The notes under the pieces were generated by a model. The model was not told the DNA's origin, searched no databases, and was given only the letters and a program-made list of their open reading frames with translations. From Gimesia fumaroli (GTDB lineage Bacteria; Planctomycetota; Planctomycetia; Planctomycetales; Planctomycetaceae), in contig NZ_CP037452.1 of assembly GCF_007754425.1 (NCBI RefSeq), forward strand, positions 5,183,164 to 5,247,163: a stretch of 64,000 nt of DNA. Direction: 5' to 3'. Of this stretch, positions 55,301 through 63,599 are shown in pieces. A program made the translations under genes and the position numbers. The first letter of the stretch is position 1. The number at the start of each line of letters is the position of its first letter.

Positions 55301-56910
55301 TTACCAATGTGGCTCCCGTCGCAGGGCCCATTTCTAATCAAAACATTCAGGTAGGGGGTTCCCTCTTACTGAATCTCAATGGGATTTTTTCTGATGCCAA
55401 TATGGTAGACGGAGATCAGCTTACATTATCTGCGATGCTGTCTGGAAATGCAGCGTTACCGGACTGGCTCATTTTTGATCCAGAAACTCAAGTATTGAGT
55501 GCTAACCCCGGTATTGGAGATGCAGGCAACTACGAGATTGTGGTCACAGCCACTGATCTGGCAGGACTCGAAGCCAGTAGTTCGTTTCAATTGACAGTAA
55601 GTCCTCTGCTCTTTACGCAATATGATACCAGAATTGTCAAATCACCCAGTTCCACCTCTGCGAATGGAGAAACAACAACTCTGCCTGAAAGTGCCGGCTT
55701 CCTGCATGAATGGGAGACATATTGGGTCGAAGTCTGGGGCAGTGTTTCCAATTCGTCAGAAACAGGAGTTAACGCGTTTTCTTTCAATCTGAATTACAAT
55801 ACAGATTATACGACAGCAACAAGTATCGAGTTTGGTGCTGCTTTCTCGGAAAATCAGTCTGGTGAAATTATTGATGAAAATGGATCGATTCAAGGCATCT
55901 CAGCCAGCACGAGCATGAGCGACGTCGGCGATGATCAGTTTGTATTACTCGCTCGCATTGAGTTTTCGCCCACTGAAAATGATCAAGTCAGCATCAATTT
56001 CGATACCCAGAGCGTCGGTCCTTATCAGGCTGGTTTTACGATTGATCAACCTGATCTTCAACTGGCCGATGAGGTCAATAATCAAATGGGAGCCGTCAAT
56101 GTTGCGGATGCCGAATTCTGGGCGGTCCCCTACGATGCAAACGATGACGACAAAATCAATATCAGAGATGTTATCTCTTTTATCAAAGCTTATGGCAAGA
56201 ACAGTAACAGCTTGCAGGTACCACAGGCCTGGCTCATGGATTATGATCAGTCAGGAAAAGTGAATTATCGCGACCTGATAATGTTAATCTCAAATTATGG
56301 AAAATCAAAATTGGACAGTTCCCATGTGACGCTGCCTCCCAATTTCCCGAATGCCTGGTCTTCACAAAACCTGAACGCAGACTCGATCGCACTATTTCAA
56401 CAACAAATGGCAACTCCTCTCAAAATAGAAAAAGCGATTTCGACCGCACAGGCAGCCACCAAGACTTACGTGGAATCTATCTCACCAGCGGAATATCAGA
56501 CACTCAATAACACGAGAACCAAAGCCGCAGATCTTCCCGAGAAAATCCTGGCCAGAACATTGCCTGGAACAATTCTGATCGATGTCTCAGCTGCTGGATA
56601 TGGATGGTTTGTGGATAATACACCTTGGTCTCACTCGGAATTCTCTACTTCCAGCACATCTGATTGGCGTGCTCGAGTCAACTCGGCAGTAACTGAACGA
56701 ATCGACCTTTTGACGACGATCTCTCATGAATCAGAGCACCAGTTGGGACATCAACATGAAACATCGGGATTGAGAAAATCAATGCTTTCTCCCGGCATCC
56801 GTCGACTTCCTACCAGAAACATTTTTGCTCATCACAAGCAGGATCGAATTCAGGAAAACGATCAGTTTTTCAGTTCGTTGAGCGATAATGATCTGCTGGC
56901 ATTTGGATAA
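52330..56910 (+). CDS. Giant modular exoprotein with glycosidase-like, Calx-beta, dockerin and zincin-like modules
   Basis: A ~1526-residue secreted protein. The N-terminus has an Arg-rich patch and FLEERQLLAAD, the planctomycete LExRxLLA export motif, at about 47-57. Then: a beta-sandwich like DUF1349 (60-350); a possible clan-A glycosidase (360-880) with VEWSNEIWNY (Glu642) and YEGGSHPS (Glu789); a Calx-beta domain (880-990); a cadherin-like He_PIG domain (990-1090); a cohesin-like sandwich (1095-1245); a dockerin pair (1269-1327: DANDDDKINIRD, DYDQSGKVNYRD); and a C-terminal module with HESEHQLGHQH at 1466-1476. ATG 52330 or 52336 is likelier than the open frame from 52156. The 3' end overlaps the acyltransferase gene. 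Confidence 0.85.
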   Translation: MTMFFHKSSKFYKRFITNICQNLFQKTNHSARRRRNAASYAYSQTEFLEERQLLAADDLTDLSDDFENADTLPNWQRIFQTEGWGGDQLETWDIDDTQPGKMVFAPHTTVWFDDYRGPLVYKEITGDFVVTTQVQIGDRDDIGDSDLDDIPNGSEFSLAGLMIRTPRNIVNPELDWSEGSQEDDGTNNGENYVFLSLGWGNSGDEFELETKTTRNSDSELFLQDMGNNSVINLQIARIGDTVYTLYQIPGEEWVLNSRVPRPDLPETLQVGMVAYTDWEKANDYDPFYQNNNTLQPGGFDPTPYVPFQPDLVAGFEYIQFDRPEIPEYLQDTNLGIHATNLQLLSFLGENVNSPILPNPDTDFPMEVGMNLEGIADWSTAWTFTDMAHTMRSWVSVSYNESTFSQDWGSTLFDINLDENGWPTESYSTTNEEGQTITQQLVAPILTGNVNPAGIYRAEWDGEATVWLPGIIEQGITPEGRHYALLDLPENYDILLTVSGIDPTNYFRDFNLWLPDYNDQSFVGQDWQPGDTFSPFHPLFLERLAPFETLRFMDWMHTNGSDIVSWDDRAKVSDATFFGSDDDTEFHNGIAPEYMIELSNTLDANPWFNMPHMADDDFVREFAEMVRDNLDPELTVYVEWSNEIWNYAYGFETSYWIDEQLNLPENEGMNWFEFAAGQIQHDFEIWQDVFAGQEDRLVRVVAGQQATPSVLENLLAYMDGNFDAISVTAYAGLGYDQISSFDEFTTADDVIDTILEESVPWSLARLVDHQNIANQYSAILGREIDLVTYEGGSHPSAANWPAEAAVHEASLSPRMYDVYQVLLNGADQIGVDLYNQYVFTGSGESEDWGDWGLLHNMDQALEEAYEYQSLVDFIDSNTAVPIVSIESPASGIEELSTSNLEFTFTRSEDNLDQPLTVTYQISGTATAGDDYISLTGEITFLANETSVPLIVGILDDLIDEDDESIEIQLLDQDHYDLGEVNLATGLILDDDFTNVAPVAGPISNQNIQVGGSLLLNLNGIFSDANMVDGDQLTLSAMLSGNAALPDWLIFDPETQVLSANPGIGDAGNYEIVVTATDLAGLEASSSFQLTVSPLLFTQYDTRIVKSPSSTSANGETTTLPESAGFLHEWETYWVEVWGSVSNSSETGVNAFSFNLNYNTDYTTATSIEFGAAFSENQSGEIIDENGSIQGISASTSMSDVGDDQFVLLARIEFSPTENDQVSINFDTQSVGPYQAGFTIDQPDLQLADEVNNQMGAVNVADAEFWAVPYDANDDDKINIRDVISFIKAYGKNSNSLQVPQAWLMDYDQSGKVNYRDLIMLISNYGKSKLDSSHVTLPPNFPNAWSSQNLNADSIALFQQQMATPLKIEKAISTAQAATKTYVESISPAEYQTLNNTRTKAADLPEKILARTLPGTILIDVSAAGYGWFVDNTPWSHSEFSTSSTSDWRARVNSAVTERIDLLTTISHESEHQLGHQHETSGLRKSMLSPGIRRLPTRNIFAHHKQDRIQENDQFFSSLSDNDLLAFG

Positions 56911-57679
56911 GCTGTTCCTGCTCCTCAGATGTGGGGCTTCCCAGATACTCGGTCTCCCCCAATTCGGCAAGTCTCTGCATCATGAGTGTGGTCACTTCTT
57001 CCAGTACGTCTTTCGAAGCGCGGAGATCATAATAGGCGGAAAGATCAATCGGATCGCCATAGACTAATGATGTCTTCGAAAATGAATAGAATGGTTCCAC
57101 CATACTTTTACCGCCAGGAGAGTTATTAATATAGACTGGATAAACGGGTACACGAGAACGCAGTGCCAGAAAGGCAATCCCTGAATTCGCATGTACAATA
57201 GGGCGTCCTTCCTGAATCCCCCCCTCAGGAAAGACGCCGATCAGATCTCCCTGCTTTAATCTACGAAGTGCATCACGAACAGGAGCAACATCTTTTCCAT
57301 TCCGATCAACGGGAATCGATTTCATGGACCGCGAGATCCAGCCTACCAGACCTGGAAGTTCATAATACTCTCGGGCCATTAAGAAACTGATACAGCGTTT
57401 TTTTTTCTTTGGATTTCCCAAATGAGAATTATACCAGAGAATCACTGGGTCAGCAGGACTGCGATGATTGGCGATGATGATCGCAGCTGAATCACCTGGA
57501 AAGGGACAACGGCGATTTGCCCTGACATGCCACAAAGCCGGCACATAAACCCGAGCAATCACAAATAAAATCCAGGCTTGCCATCCATCGGGAAGCTTCA
57601 CCGCCTGATAGACAACGACCGTTAAAACAACGAGAGCATAAAACACGAGTATCAAGATGCTGACTGTTTCTGGATTCAT
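56870..57679 (-). CDS. 1-acyl-glycerol-3-phosphate acyltransferase-like protein
   Basis: A 269-residue PlsC-family acyltransferase for phospholipid synthesis. One or two N-terminal helices (VSILILVFYALVVLTVVVY) are followed by motif I, IIIANHRSPAD (NHxxxD), motif II around MKSIPVDRNGKD, and motif III FPEGGIQEG. The frame is open to 57853, but ATG 57679 begins at the membrane helix. Its last 41 bases overlap the end of the giant exoprotein gene on the other strand. Confidence 0.9.
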   Translation of the reverse strand: MNPETVSILILVFYALVVLTVVVYQAVKLPDGWQAWILFVIARVYVPALWHVRANRRCPFPGDSAAIIIANHRSPADPVILWYNSHLGNPKKKKRCISFLMAREYYELPGLVGWISRSMKSIPVDRNGKDVAPVRDALRRLKQGDLIGVFPEGGIQEGRPIVHANSGIAFLALRSRVPVYPVYINNSPGGKSMVEPFYSFSKTSLVYGDPIDLSAYYDLRASKDVLEEVTTLMMQRLAELGETEYLGSPTSEEQEQLIQMPADHYRSTN

Positions 57680-57797
57680 TCTCAAAGTTCGTGTAAAACA
57701 AGATATATGATACGAAACACAGGATTTGCTGCTCCCAATTATAGTCTCAATAAAAAAAATATGGCAACATAAACTCTCGCAATCAACACACGGACAG

Positions 57798-58913
57798 TTA
57801 CTGCTCGATTGTTGCAACGATTGTATTCGAAATGCGGGCCAGAAAACGCCCATGAGGTTCTTGAGGCTGGGTCGTCAGGATGATGGCGGACGCTTGTAGC
57901 CGAGGATCAATCCACAACACAGTACCTGTTGCTCCGCCATGCCCGTACGCGTTGGGAGACAGCAAATCTCCATAATAATCACTATTGGCTGGCGTCACAA
58001 TTTGCCAACCCAACCCCCAGCCTTTCCCCTGTCGGGCTGACTTCGATAAACCAGGAATGTTATTCAATTGATTTCGCGTGGCTTCCTCTAGAGTTCGGGG
58101 AGAAAAGATCTGCTGTTGCCGGTAGCGTCCCCCCTGCTGTAGCATCTTAACCAAGTTCGCTAAATCAGAGGGAGTCGTGAATAACCCTCCCCAGGGGGCA
58201 CCAAAGCCTCTCCAGTACGGACTATTCCAGCCCCAATGCGGTTCTATGTTCAATTCTTCCGGTATTCGAATTTCGGTGATCCGATCGATTTTCGGCTGAT
58301 TCCCAGTCGACCATTCGCCAGGAACTCCCAGCGATGTATCTCTCATCTCCAGTGGTTCAAATAGTACTTGTGTTAAATATTCTGCACAGGTTTGACCGGT
58401 GACTCGCTGTATCACCTCTGCTAAAATGGCAATCCCCGAACTCTGATATTGCACCATTCTCCCCGGTGGTTCATCGGGAGCGATCTGGCAAATCTGTTTG
58501 ACAAACTCGGAAAGGGGGGCGTTCGCAGAACGCAGTTCACGGTTATTCGGCAGCATATCGGGCAATCCGGAAGTATGCGTCATCAGATGCCGAATCGTGA
58601 TGCCATGCTTACCGGCACAACCGAATTCAGGAATGAATCGTTTTACCCGATCACCCAGCAAGAGGTCTCCCGCTTCAAGCAGTTTCAGTACCCCCAACAC
58701 AACAATCGGCTTTGTAATCGAAGCAACCAGAAAAATAGCATCTTCGCGTAAAGATTCTCTTTCATCGCTAACTCGCTGTCGCCCTTTGAAGTAACTGCGT
58801 GATGCCTCTTCCACCATGACCTGCAGGGCAATCGCCGGCACCTGGTCTGTTTCATAGAAATGATCAACCAGTTGTTCAACCGCATTCCAGCGTTCGGCAT
58901 TAATTTGAGGCAT
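57798..58913 (-). CDS. Serine hydrolase of the beta-lactamase class C family
   Basis: A 371-residue protein with the penicillin-binding fold. The nucleophile motif is S65-I-T-K, the second motif is Y-Q-S in MVQYQSSGIAIL, and AYGHGGATGT provides the HxG element. All three active-site elements are present. Relatives are esterases, D-aminopeptidases and class C beta-lactamases. No signal peptide is evident, which argues against a resistance enzyme and for a cytoplasmic esterase or peptidase. Confidence 0.9.
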   Translation of the reverse strand: MPQINAERWNAVEQLVDHFYETDQVPAIALQVMVEEASRSYFKGRQRVSDERESLREDAIFLVASITKPIVVLGVLKLLEAGDLLLGDRVKRFIPEFGCAGKHGITIRHLMTHTSGLPDMLPNNRELRSANAPLSEFVKQICQIAPDEPPGRMVQYQSSGIAILAEVIQRVTGQTCAEYLTQVLFEPLEMRDTSLGVPGEWSTGNQPKIDRITEIRIPEELNIEPHWGWNSPYWRGFGAPWGGLFTTPSDLANLVKMLQQGGRYRQQQIFSPRTLEEATRNQLNNIPGLSKSARQGKGWGLGWQIVTPANSDYYGDLLSPNAYGHGGATGTVLWIDPRLQASAIILTTQPQEPHGRFLARISNTIVATIEQ

Positions 58914-59006
58914 TCTTCCAGCCTGTATAAGTCAGAGTACAGGGAGAGTAATAAACTATTTCCAGCCTAATCAATCTTTTCAAATTTGAAAAGCTGATTG
59001 CGCATC

Positions 59007-59042
59007 AAAAAAGCGAAAGCCAACGGTAATCGACTTTCGCTG
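59007..59042 (-). terminator. Terminator of the STAS gene
   Basis: AGCGAAAG (59012-59019) pairs with CTTTCGCT (59034-59041), followed on the minus strand by six U. It lies just beyond the STAS stop codon. Confidence 0.82.
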
Positions 59043-59065
59043 TTTGATTAATTCCGATCTCTCCA

Positions 59066-59401
59066 CTAATAGGGAATCTCCACATCATGCAGATGCATGA
59101 ACTGATTCAACTTTGTGATCTCCAAAACTTCACGAATATCATCTGAAGGATTGTAAAGGTGAATCTCGATATTAAGATCTCTCATGGATGCCAGAAGACC
59201 GAGCATACCACTGGGGATCAATTTGACGCCTGTCAAATCGATGGCGAGTGTTTCACAATCTTGCTCCTTCACCAGTTCCAATAACTCATCTCGAATATCT
59301 TTCACACTGAAGCTATCCAGAATATCTCTCCCACCAAATCCGGCCACACACAGGGGGCCCGCATGATAGACCTGGAGAATTCCTCCCTGTTGAACTGTCA
59401 T
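59066..59401 (-). CDS. STAS-domain protein (anti-anti-sigma factor-like)
   Basis: A 111-residue single STAS domain, as in SpoIIAA/RsbV-type antagonists that bind anti-sigma factors when unphosphorylated. The strand-helix unit ETLAIDLTGVKLIPSGMLGLL places Ser at the usual phosphorylation site. AAAGGA supports ATG 59401 over the longer frame. No kinase, phosphatase or sigma gene is adjacent, so its partners are elsewhere. Confidence 0.85.
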   Translation of the reverse strand: MTVQQGGILQVYHAGPLCVAGFGGRDILDSFSVKDIRDELLELVKEQDCETLAIDLTGVKLIPSGMLGLLASMRDLNIEIHLYNPSDDIREVLEITKLNQFMHLHDVEIPY

Positions 59402-59810
59402 CGCAATCGGTTCCTTTATTAAAGGGAAAATGAAGCGAAGCAAACAAGAAAATAAATAATGAACAACAAAGTCCTAAAACTGCTTCGCAATACGTTTCCA
59501 ATCCACCGAACTAATATCGGCAATTCATGTGCCAATGGCGACATCTATACAGAATTTTACGGACTGGTGGTTTCCTATAAACAAGCAGCACACCTAAGCC
59601 CCTATTATAAAGCCGCTTACAGATCAACATCTAGACAGAGCTGAAATCTGCTCTGAAGGACTTGCCTCATCACACTGCAGTAAAATACCTCATACTGTTA
59701 CAATTTGAAACAGTCCACAGAGCACCTCTGCATCTTTTGAAGGCATCGGCAAATCTCCTAATGTGTCCCTGAAAACAGGAAGAAATAAGTCGCCCGTGCG
59801 TAAAGCAATG
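59402..59810. other. Intergenic region
   Basis: About 410 bases upstream of the STAS gene. Short frames at 59459-59644 and 59670-59906 lack ribosome-binding sites and recognisable sequence. No structured element is visible before the terminator at 59811. Confidence 0.45.
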
Positions 59811-59846
59811 AAAAAAGCCCGCTCTGCAATATTGCACAGCGGGCTT
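59811..59846 (-). terminator. Terminator of the DUF11 gene
   Basis: AAGCCCGCT and AGCGGGCTT form a 9-bp stem with a second inner GCAATATTGC palindrome. On the minus strand it is followed by a U-run, 50 bases beyond the DUF11 stop. Confidence 0.87.
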
Positions 59847-59895
59847 AGGATTCGCGGGAATCCACAAAGTATTTTCAGTTTGATCTTCTCCAGCT

Positions 59896-61164
59896 CTAAC
59901 GAACACGAGCCTGGAAGGTCACGACGCCCCCCTGGTGTCCTTTCACTGTTTCATCGACTTCGAAAGTCAGAATCAAGCTGCCTTCATTATTGTCTTCGAC
60001 AACCAGACGCCCTTTGCGATCCGATGTGGCACTATCCTGAATATATTCCAGTCGAGGCGTTAAGTTGTCCACAATCTTAATCCCGTCGACATCGAAATCA
60101 CCGACATTCTCATATTTAATGGTGAAGGTAATCACGTCACCAGGTTCCGCATTTTTCTTATCTGCCAGTTTGATAAGTCGCAGATCCCCTTCAGTTTTTC
60201 GTTTGTCTTCGACACCAATATATTCTTCAGGTTTGATGGCTCGTTTGGATTCATGGGCCGATTGTTCCCGAATTGCAATAACAGGAAACTGCGTTCGTGA
60301 CCAAATTGCTGCAGCCTGGACCTGATAGGCAATTCGGGCTTCATCCGATTGTTCAAACTGCCCGGTGGTCTCTGTTCCTGTATCCTGGAACAGATTGTTT
60401 AGCTTGGTATGACCGCTGATATACGCAGTCTGCCCCACAGATCCCTGTTGACTTTCTGTTTCCACACCACTGGCACGCGAACGCATGCGAATGCCTTCCA
60501 GTTGCTCGCGCTGTTTGTGTTGAGTAATCACCGTACGTGCTTCTAGGCCGACGCCATGTACTGTGTCTTCAGTTGCTGCAAGAGTATCAACAGACGTTCC
60601 GGAGAGAGGTGAGCTGGCCGAACGAATCGCTGCAAACCGGGGTGCATAAACGGCGACCCGATTTGATTTTTTCACTTCGTGTTTCCCTTTGTGAGTTTGA
60701 TACTCAACGATAGTGTCTTCCGTATCCAGTCCCAGACGATGGTAGTCATCATAGTGCACTGGATTCTCTCGATCGCCACCATCAAACAGATATTCATCCG
60801 GGTACATTTCAATGACCGCAGGATCAGTCCCGGCAGGCAGAGAGAAATCTCGTGCGACCGCCGGAGAAAATTCAGAATAAGGAGGACACTGTTGTGCCAT
60901 TCCGGGAGCGGGCTGAAAGTAGGCCACCTGTTGCACTGGCGATGCGGGAGCCACAGCCTGGGCCGCGACCTGTGCAGGAGCCGCGAGACGCACTGCTCCT
61001 ACTTTTGTATCAAAGTCGGCATGTTGTACGGCCGGTGATTGTTCCTCTACCTGTTTAGGAATTGGTTTATTCCAAGGCGTAGAGACTGTGATGGGGGATA
61101 AACTGGAACACCCACTGCAGAAGCCAAGCAGCATTATCGCTACCGCAGAGCAGACACGCTGCAT
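59896..61164 (-). CDS. Secreted DUF11-domain envelope protein
   Basis: A 422-residue exported protein. MQRVCSAVAIMLLGFCSGC is a signal with a possible lipoprotein Cys19. The middle (about 30-290) is low-conservation sequence with Gln-, Ala- and Pro-rich parts. The C-terminal ~110 residues form one DUF11 repeat: PGDVITFTIKYENVGDFDVD, then IVDNLTPRLEYIQDSA. Such repeats are common in bacterial surface and adhesion proteins. GAGGAG precedes ATG 61164. It is the last of three minus-strand exported proteins, so a shared envelope role is likely. Confidence 0.87.
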   Translation of the reverse strand: MQRVCSAVAIMLLGFCSGCSSLSPITVSTPWNKPIPKQVEEQSPAVQHADFDTKVGAVRLAAPAQVAAQAVAPASPVQQVAYFQPAPGMAQQCPPYSEFSPAVARDFSLPAGTDPAVIEMYPDEYLFDGGDRENPVHYDDYHRLGLDTEDTIVEYQTHKGKHEVKKSNRVAVYAPRFAAIRSASSPLSGTSVDTLAATEDTVHGVGLEARTVITQHKQREQLEGIRMRSRASGVETESQQGSVGQTAYISGHTKLNNLFQDTGTETTGQFEQSDEARIAYQVQAAAIWSRTQFPVIAIREQSAHESKRAIKPEEYIGVEDKRKTEGDLRLIKLADKKNAEPGDVITFTIKYENVGDFDVDGIKIVDNLTPRLEYIQDSATSDRKGRLVVEDNNEGSLILTFEVDETVKGHQGGVVTFQARVR

Positions 61165-61231
61165 TCGCAATGCTCCTCTTCGGATTCGGTACGACAAGTT
61201 CACCACAGACGATCCTTCAATGAGTTAAGTA

Positions 61232-61978
61232 TCAATGTTTTACGTTTGAGTTTTTGATTTCAACAACAGGTGCCCCGCTTCCATAAAAAGCAGGATCTTC
61301 TCCCCGAGTTGAAGGCAGCCGTCCCCCCATTCGCAGGATCAACATCGGACGACCTAATAAATCTGCCTCAGCAATCAGGTTCTTCTGAGCCGTGATTGCC
61401 TGTGTTGGCTGTCGATCAAATTTGGCGGGCACCGCGGTCTGAGGTCGCTCCAGATAAACCACTTTGGTGACCATTCTCCCCGACAGAGCCAGTTCGATAT
61501 CTTCCTGAGTAAAAGTCACAGGAATCGGATACTGTTCTGCTAACCCTGCTGGCGGATGCAAACGATCTATCAATTCAATGGTCGGATAGAGTTCGACTCC
61601 CGGAAATTCGGGCATACCACTGAGTTTGACTCGATAAACATATCCAACAGCAAACCCGATCGGAGCGGGAGAGGCTTTTTGAATCCTTTGTTGAGGACCA
61701 CCATCAAAAAAGGTGACTGTGCCTTTGGAAGGCAGGGAAAATTTCATCGGTTGAATATAACCGGCTTGAACCTGCCCGGACAGCGCCGCCCATTGACCGG
61801 CGACTCCGGGTGGCGTGCGTTGATTCAGGGGATGATAGAATTGATTCCCCGCATTATACTTACGTCCCCCGATGACCTGCTGAGACCAGGCCGAGGGTAG
61901 CTCCATGACAAAAACGATCATGGTCATTAACAGCATTGTTAATAAGCGTGATCGGTTTTGTCGTTTAAATATCGTCAT
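61232..61978 (-). CDS. Secreted protein, paralog of the 62.1 kb gene
   Basis: A 248-residue exported protein with a signal peptide ending near SAWS. The core GYVYRVKLSGMPEFPGVELYP, IPVTFTQEDIELAL and VTKVVYLE aligns with segments of the 379-residue protein encoded next to it. The end LGRPMLILRMGGR also matches that neighbour's [12 protein letters not shown] do not know the family; it appears to be a planctomycete envelope protein. It is 67 bases upstream of the DUF11 gene and probably co-transcribed. Confidence 0.82.
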   Translation of the reverse strand: MTIFKRQNRSRLLTMLLMTMIVFVMELPSAWSQQVIGGRKYNAGNQFYHPLNQRTPPGVAGQWAALSGQVQAGYIQPMKFSLPSKGTVTFFDGGPQQRIQKASPAPIGFAVGYVYRVKLSGMPEFPGVELYPTIELIDRLHPPAGLAEQYPIPVTFTQEDIELALSGRMVTKVVYLERPQTAVPAKFDRQPTQAITAQKNLIAEADLLGRPMLILRMGGRLPSTRGEDPAFYGSGAPVVEIKNSNVKH

Positions 61979-62081
61979 GACTAAGAGTTTCTAGGATCAA
62001 ATGTCCTGGAGGATGACAGAAGATAATTTAGCCGATTTAGAAGCGACTGCAGTAAAGACTTGAAACACAAAAAGACAAGGG

Positions 62082-62117
62082 GTTGCACTCCCTGCAACAG
62101 TGTGCAGGAAGTGCAAC
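62082..62117 (-). terminator. Long imperfect hairpin after the 62.1 kb gene
   Basis: GTTGCACT and CCTGCA pair with TGCAGG and AGTGCAAC, with one C-A mismatch. A U-rich tail (CTTTTTG) comes about 12 bases later on the minus strand. It probably weakens read-through into the paralog. Confidence 0.6.
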
Positions 62118-62133
62118 GTGGGTCCTGAGTCTT

Positions 62134-63273
62134 TTAATACCCTGGTCCTGGTGCCATGGTTCTTGGATAAGAAACCTGACCGGGAGAGTGAACCGGGTGG
62201 CTTTCTGAGTATTGGACATACTTAACAGGTTTGGGCAAACTTGGTGCTGGATTCTGTTTGACGTCCACCAGGAAGTGATCCACTGGTTTGGGTAAATTGG
62301 TTTTTGACGTATTTCTGATTGTATAAGATTTCAAGCTGGCTGGTCCCCCCAATGGAATGTGAGGTGGTCCAGGTAGGCCGATTGGTGTTCCCGTCATTGG
62401 CATACCCCAGGCAGGAGTTGGACCAGCACCGGCAATCGGATTGTAAGCAGGTTGTCCGGGTGCTCCCATTCCGCCCATCATTGTGGGAACAGGCACACCA
62501 GAAGCGACACCAATGGAATCTCCGGGAATGGGCATCGGAGCCATGTGTGCTCCTGCATCACCATCGTAAGAAACCTGTGAAACTGTTTCGTTTGCACCAT
62601 CTCCAGAAGGCATTTCCAGATCCATGTTACCCATTCTCAGTACAGCCATAATCGTACCACGACGATCAGCTTCTGCGACAGGGTCCACACCGGGATCCAG
62701 ACGTGTTGAGACGAGAGTCTCTACACCGGCAATCGCCAGTTCCTGGAACTTTTCATCTGGCAGATAGATGACCTTGGTGACAAAGTTGTTGCTTTCTACC
62801 TGATCCAGATCTTCCGGAGTGATCTCCAGAGGGATACTGTTATGAGATAGATAAGCGTCCGTAGTCGGGTGTGAAGGATACACCTGCAACGAAGGATACA
62901 AAGCCGGAATCGCACGTCCGGGAATGTGTGACAGTTTTAACCGGTAGGTTGCCCCCTGATTAAAATTGTAACGTCCGGGTGCAGTGATCTGATTCTCGGC
63001 ATAGCCTTCAGCTACCTGCCAGCCCACCTTCATCCCTGCTGGACCCACAAAACGAATTTGTGAGGTTCGAGCAGCAAATGCACTCATTGGAGGGGGAGCC
63101 AACATCGGCAACACGCCGGGTCCCGGTCCATCTACCATAGGCCCCGGACGCTGCATCATCGCAGCCGGTGGAGCATGGTACTCACCTTTGTTAATAACCT
63201 GTTGCCCATCGGCTGCACAGCCAACGCAAACAACAACCAATGTTCCTAAAGCCAGGAAGTAGTACTTCATCAT
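62134..63273 (-). CDS. Secreted protein with Pro/Gly/Met-rich region
   Basis: A 379-residue exported protein, possibly a lipoprotein at Cys19 (CVGC). A folded core (about 70-215) with [34 protein letters not shown] and [10 protein letters not shown] is shared with the 248-residue neighbour. The second half is low complexity, rich in Pro, Gly and Met, and ends [16 protein letters not shown] precedes the double ATG. Function unknown; a structural envelope component is the simplest reading. Confidence 0.82.
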   Translation of the reverse strand: MMKYYFLALGTLVVVCVGCAADGQQVINKGEYHAPPAAMMQRPGPMVDGPGPGVLPMLAPPPMSAFAARTSQIRFVGPAGMKVGWQVAEGYAENQITAPGRYNFNQGATYRLKLSHIPGRAIPALYPSLQVYPSHPTTDAYLSHNSIPLEITPEDLDQVESNNFVTKVIYLPDEKFQELAIAGVETLVSTRLDPGVDPVAEADRRGTIMAVLRMGNMDLEMPSGDGANETVSQVSYDGDAGAHMAPMPIPGDSIGVASGVPVPTMMGGMGAPGQPAYNPIAGAGPTPAWGMPMTGTPIGLPGPPHIPLGGPASLKSYTIRNTSKTNLPKPVDHFLVDVKQNPAPSLPKPVKYVQYSESHPVHSPGQVSYPRTMAPGPGY

Positions 63274-63599
63274 GACCCCTTGTTCGAATACACCACGACG
63301 AATAATGCGACTTGTTAAGTGAAGAACCGTCCATCACAAACTAAGACGTCGATCCCTGGTAATTTGGAACGGTCGACGTTCGGTTCAAAAAAGACTCAGT
63401 TTTCAGGTCGACCCCAAGCCCGAAATATCGTTAAAATACAGCGAGTCCCATATTTCAAAGATTTCATTCTGAGCTAAAACGGTCTGCTGACTGAAATACT
63501 CCAGCCAACTAGAGGCACATAGATGGCCTCATACATCTGTTTTCGGACTATTGTGGTCCGATTCTTTGGTAAATTCGTTTTTTTCCGAACAATTAGAAC
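63274..63599. other. Divergent promoter region
   Basis: About 325 bases between a minus-strand and a plus-strand exported-protein gene. Both promoters should lie here. I cannot pick a confident -35/-10 pair, and no gene is visible. Confidence 0.45.
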
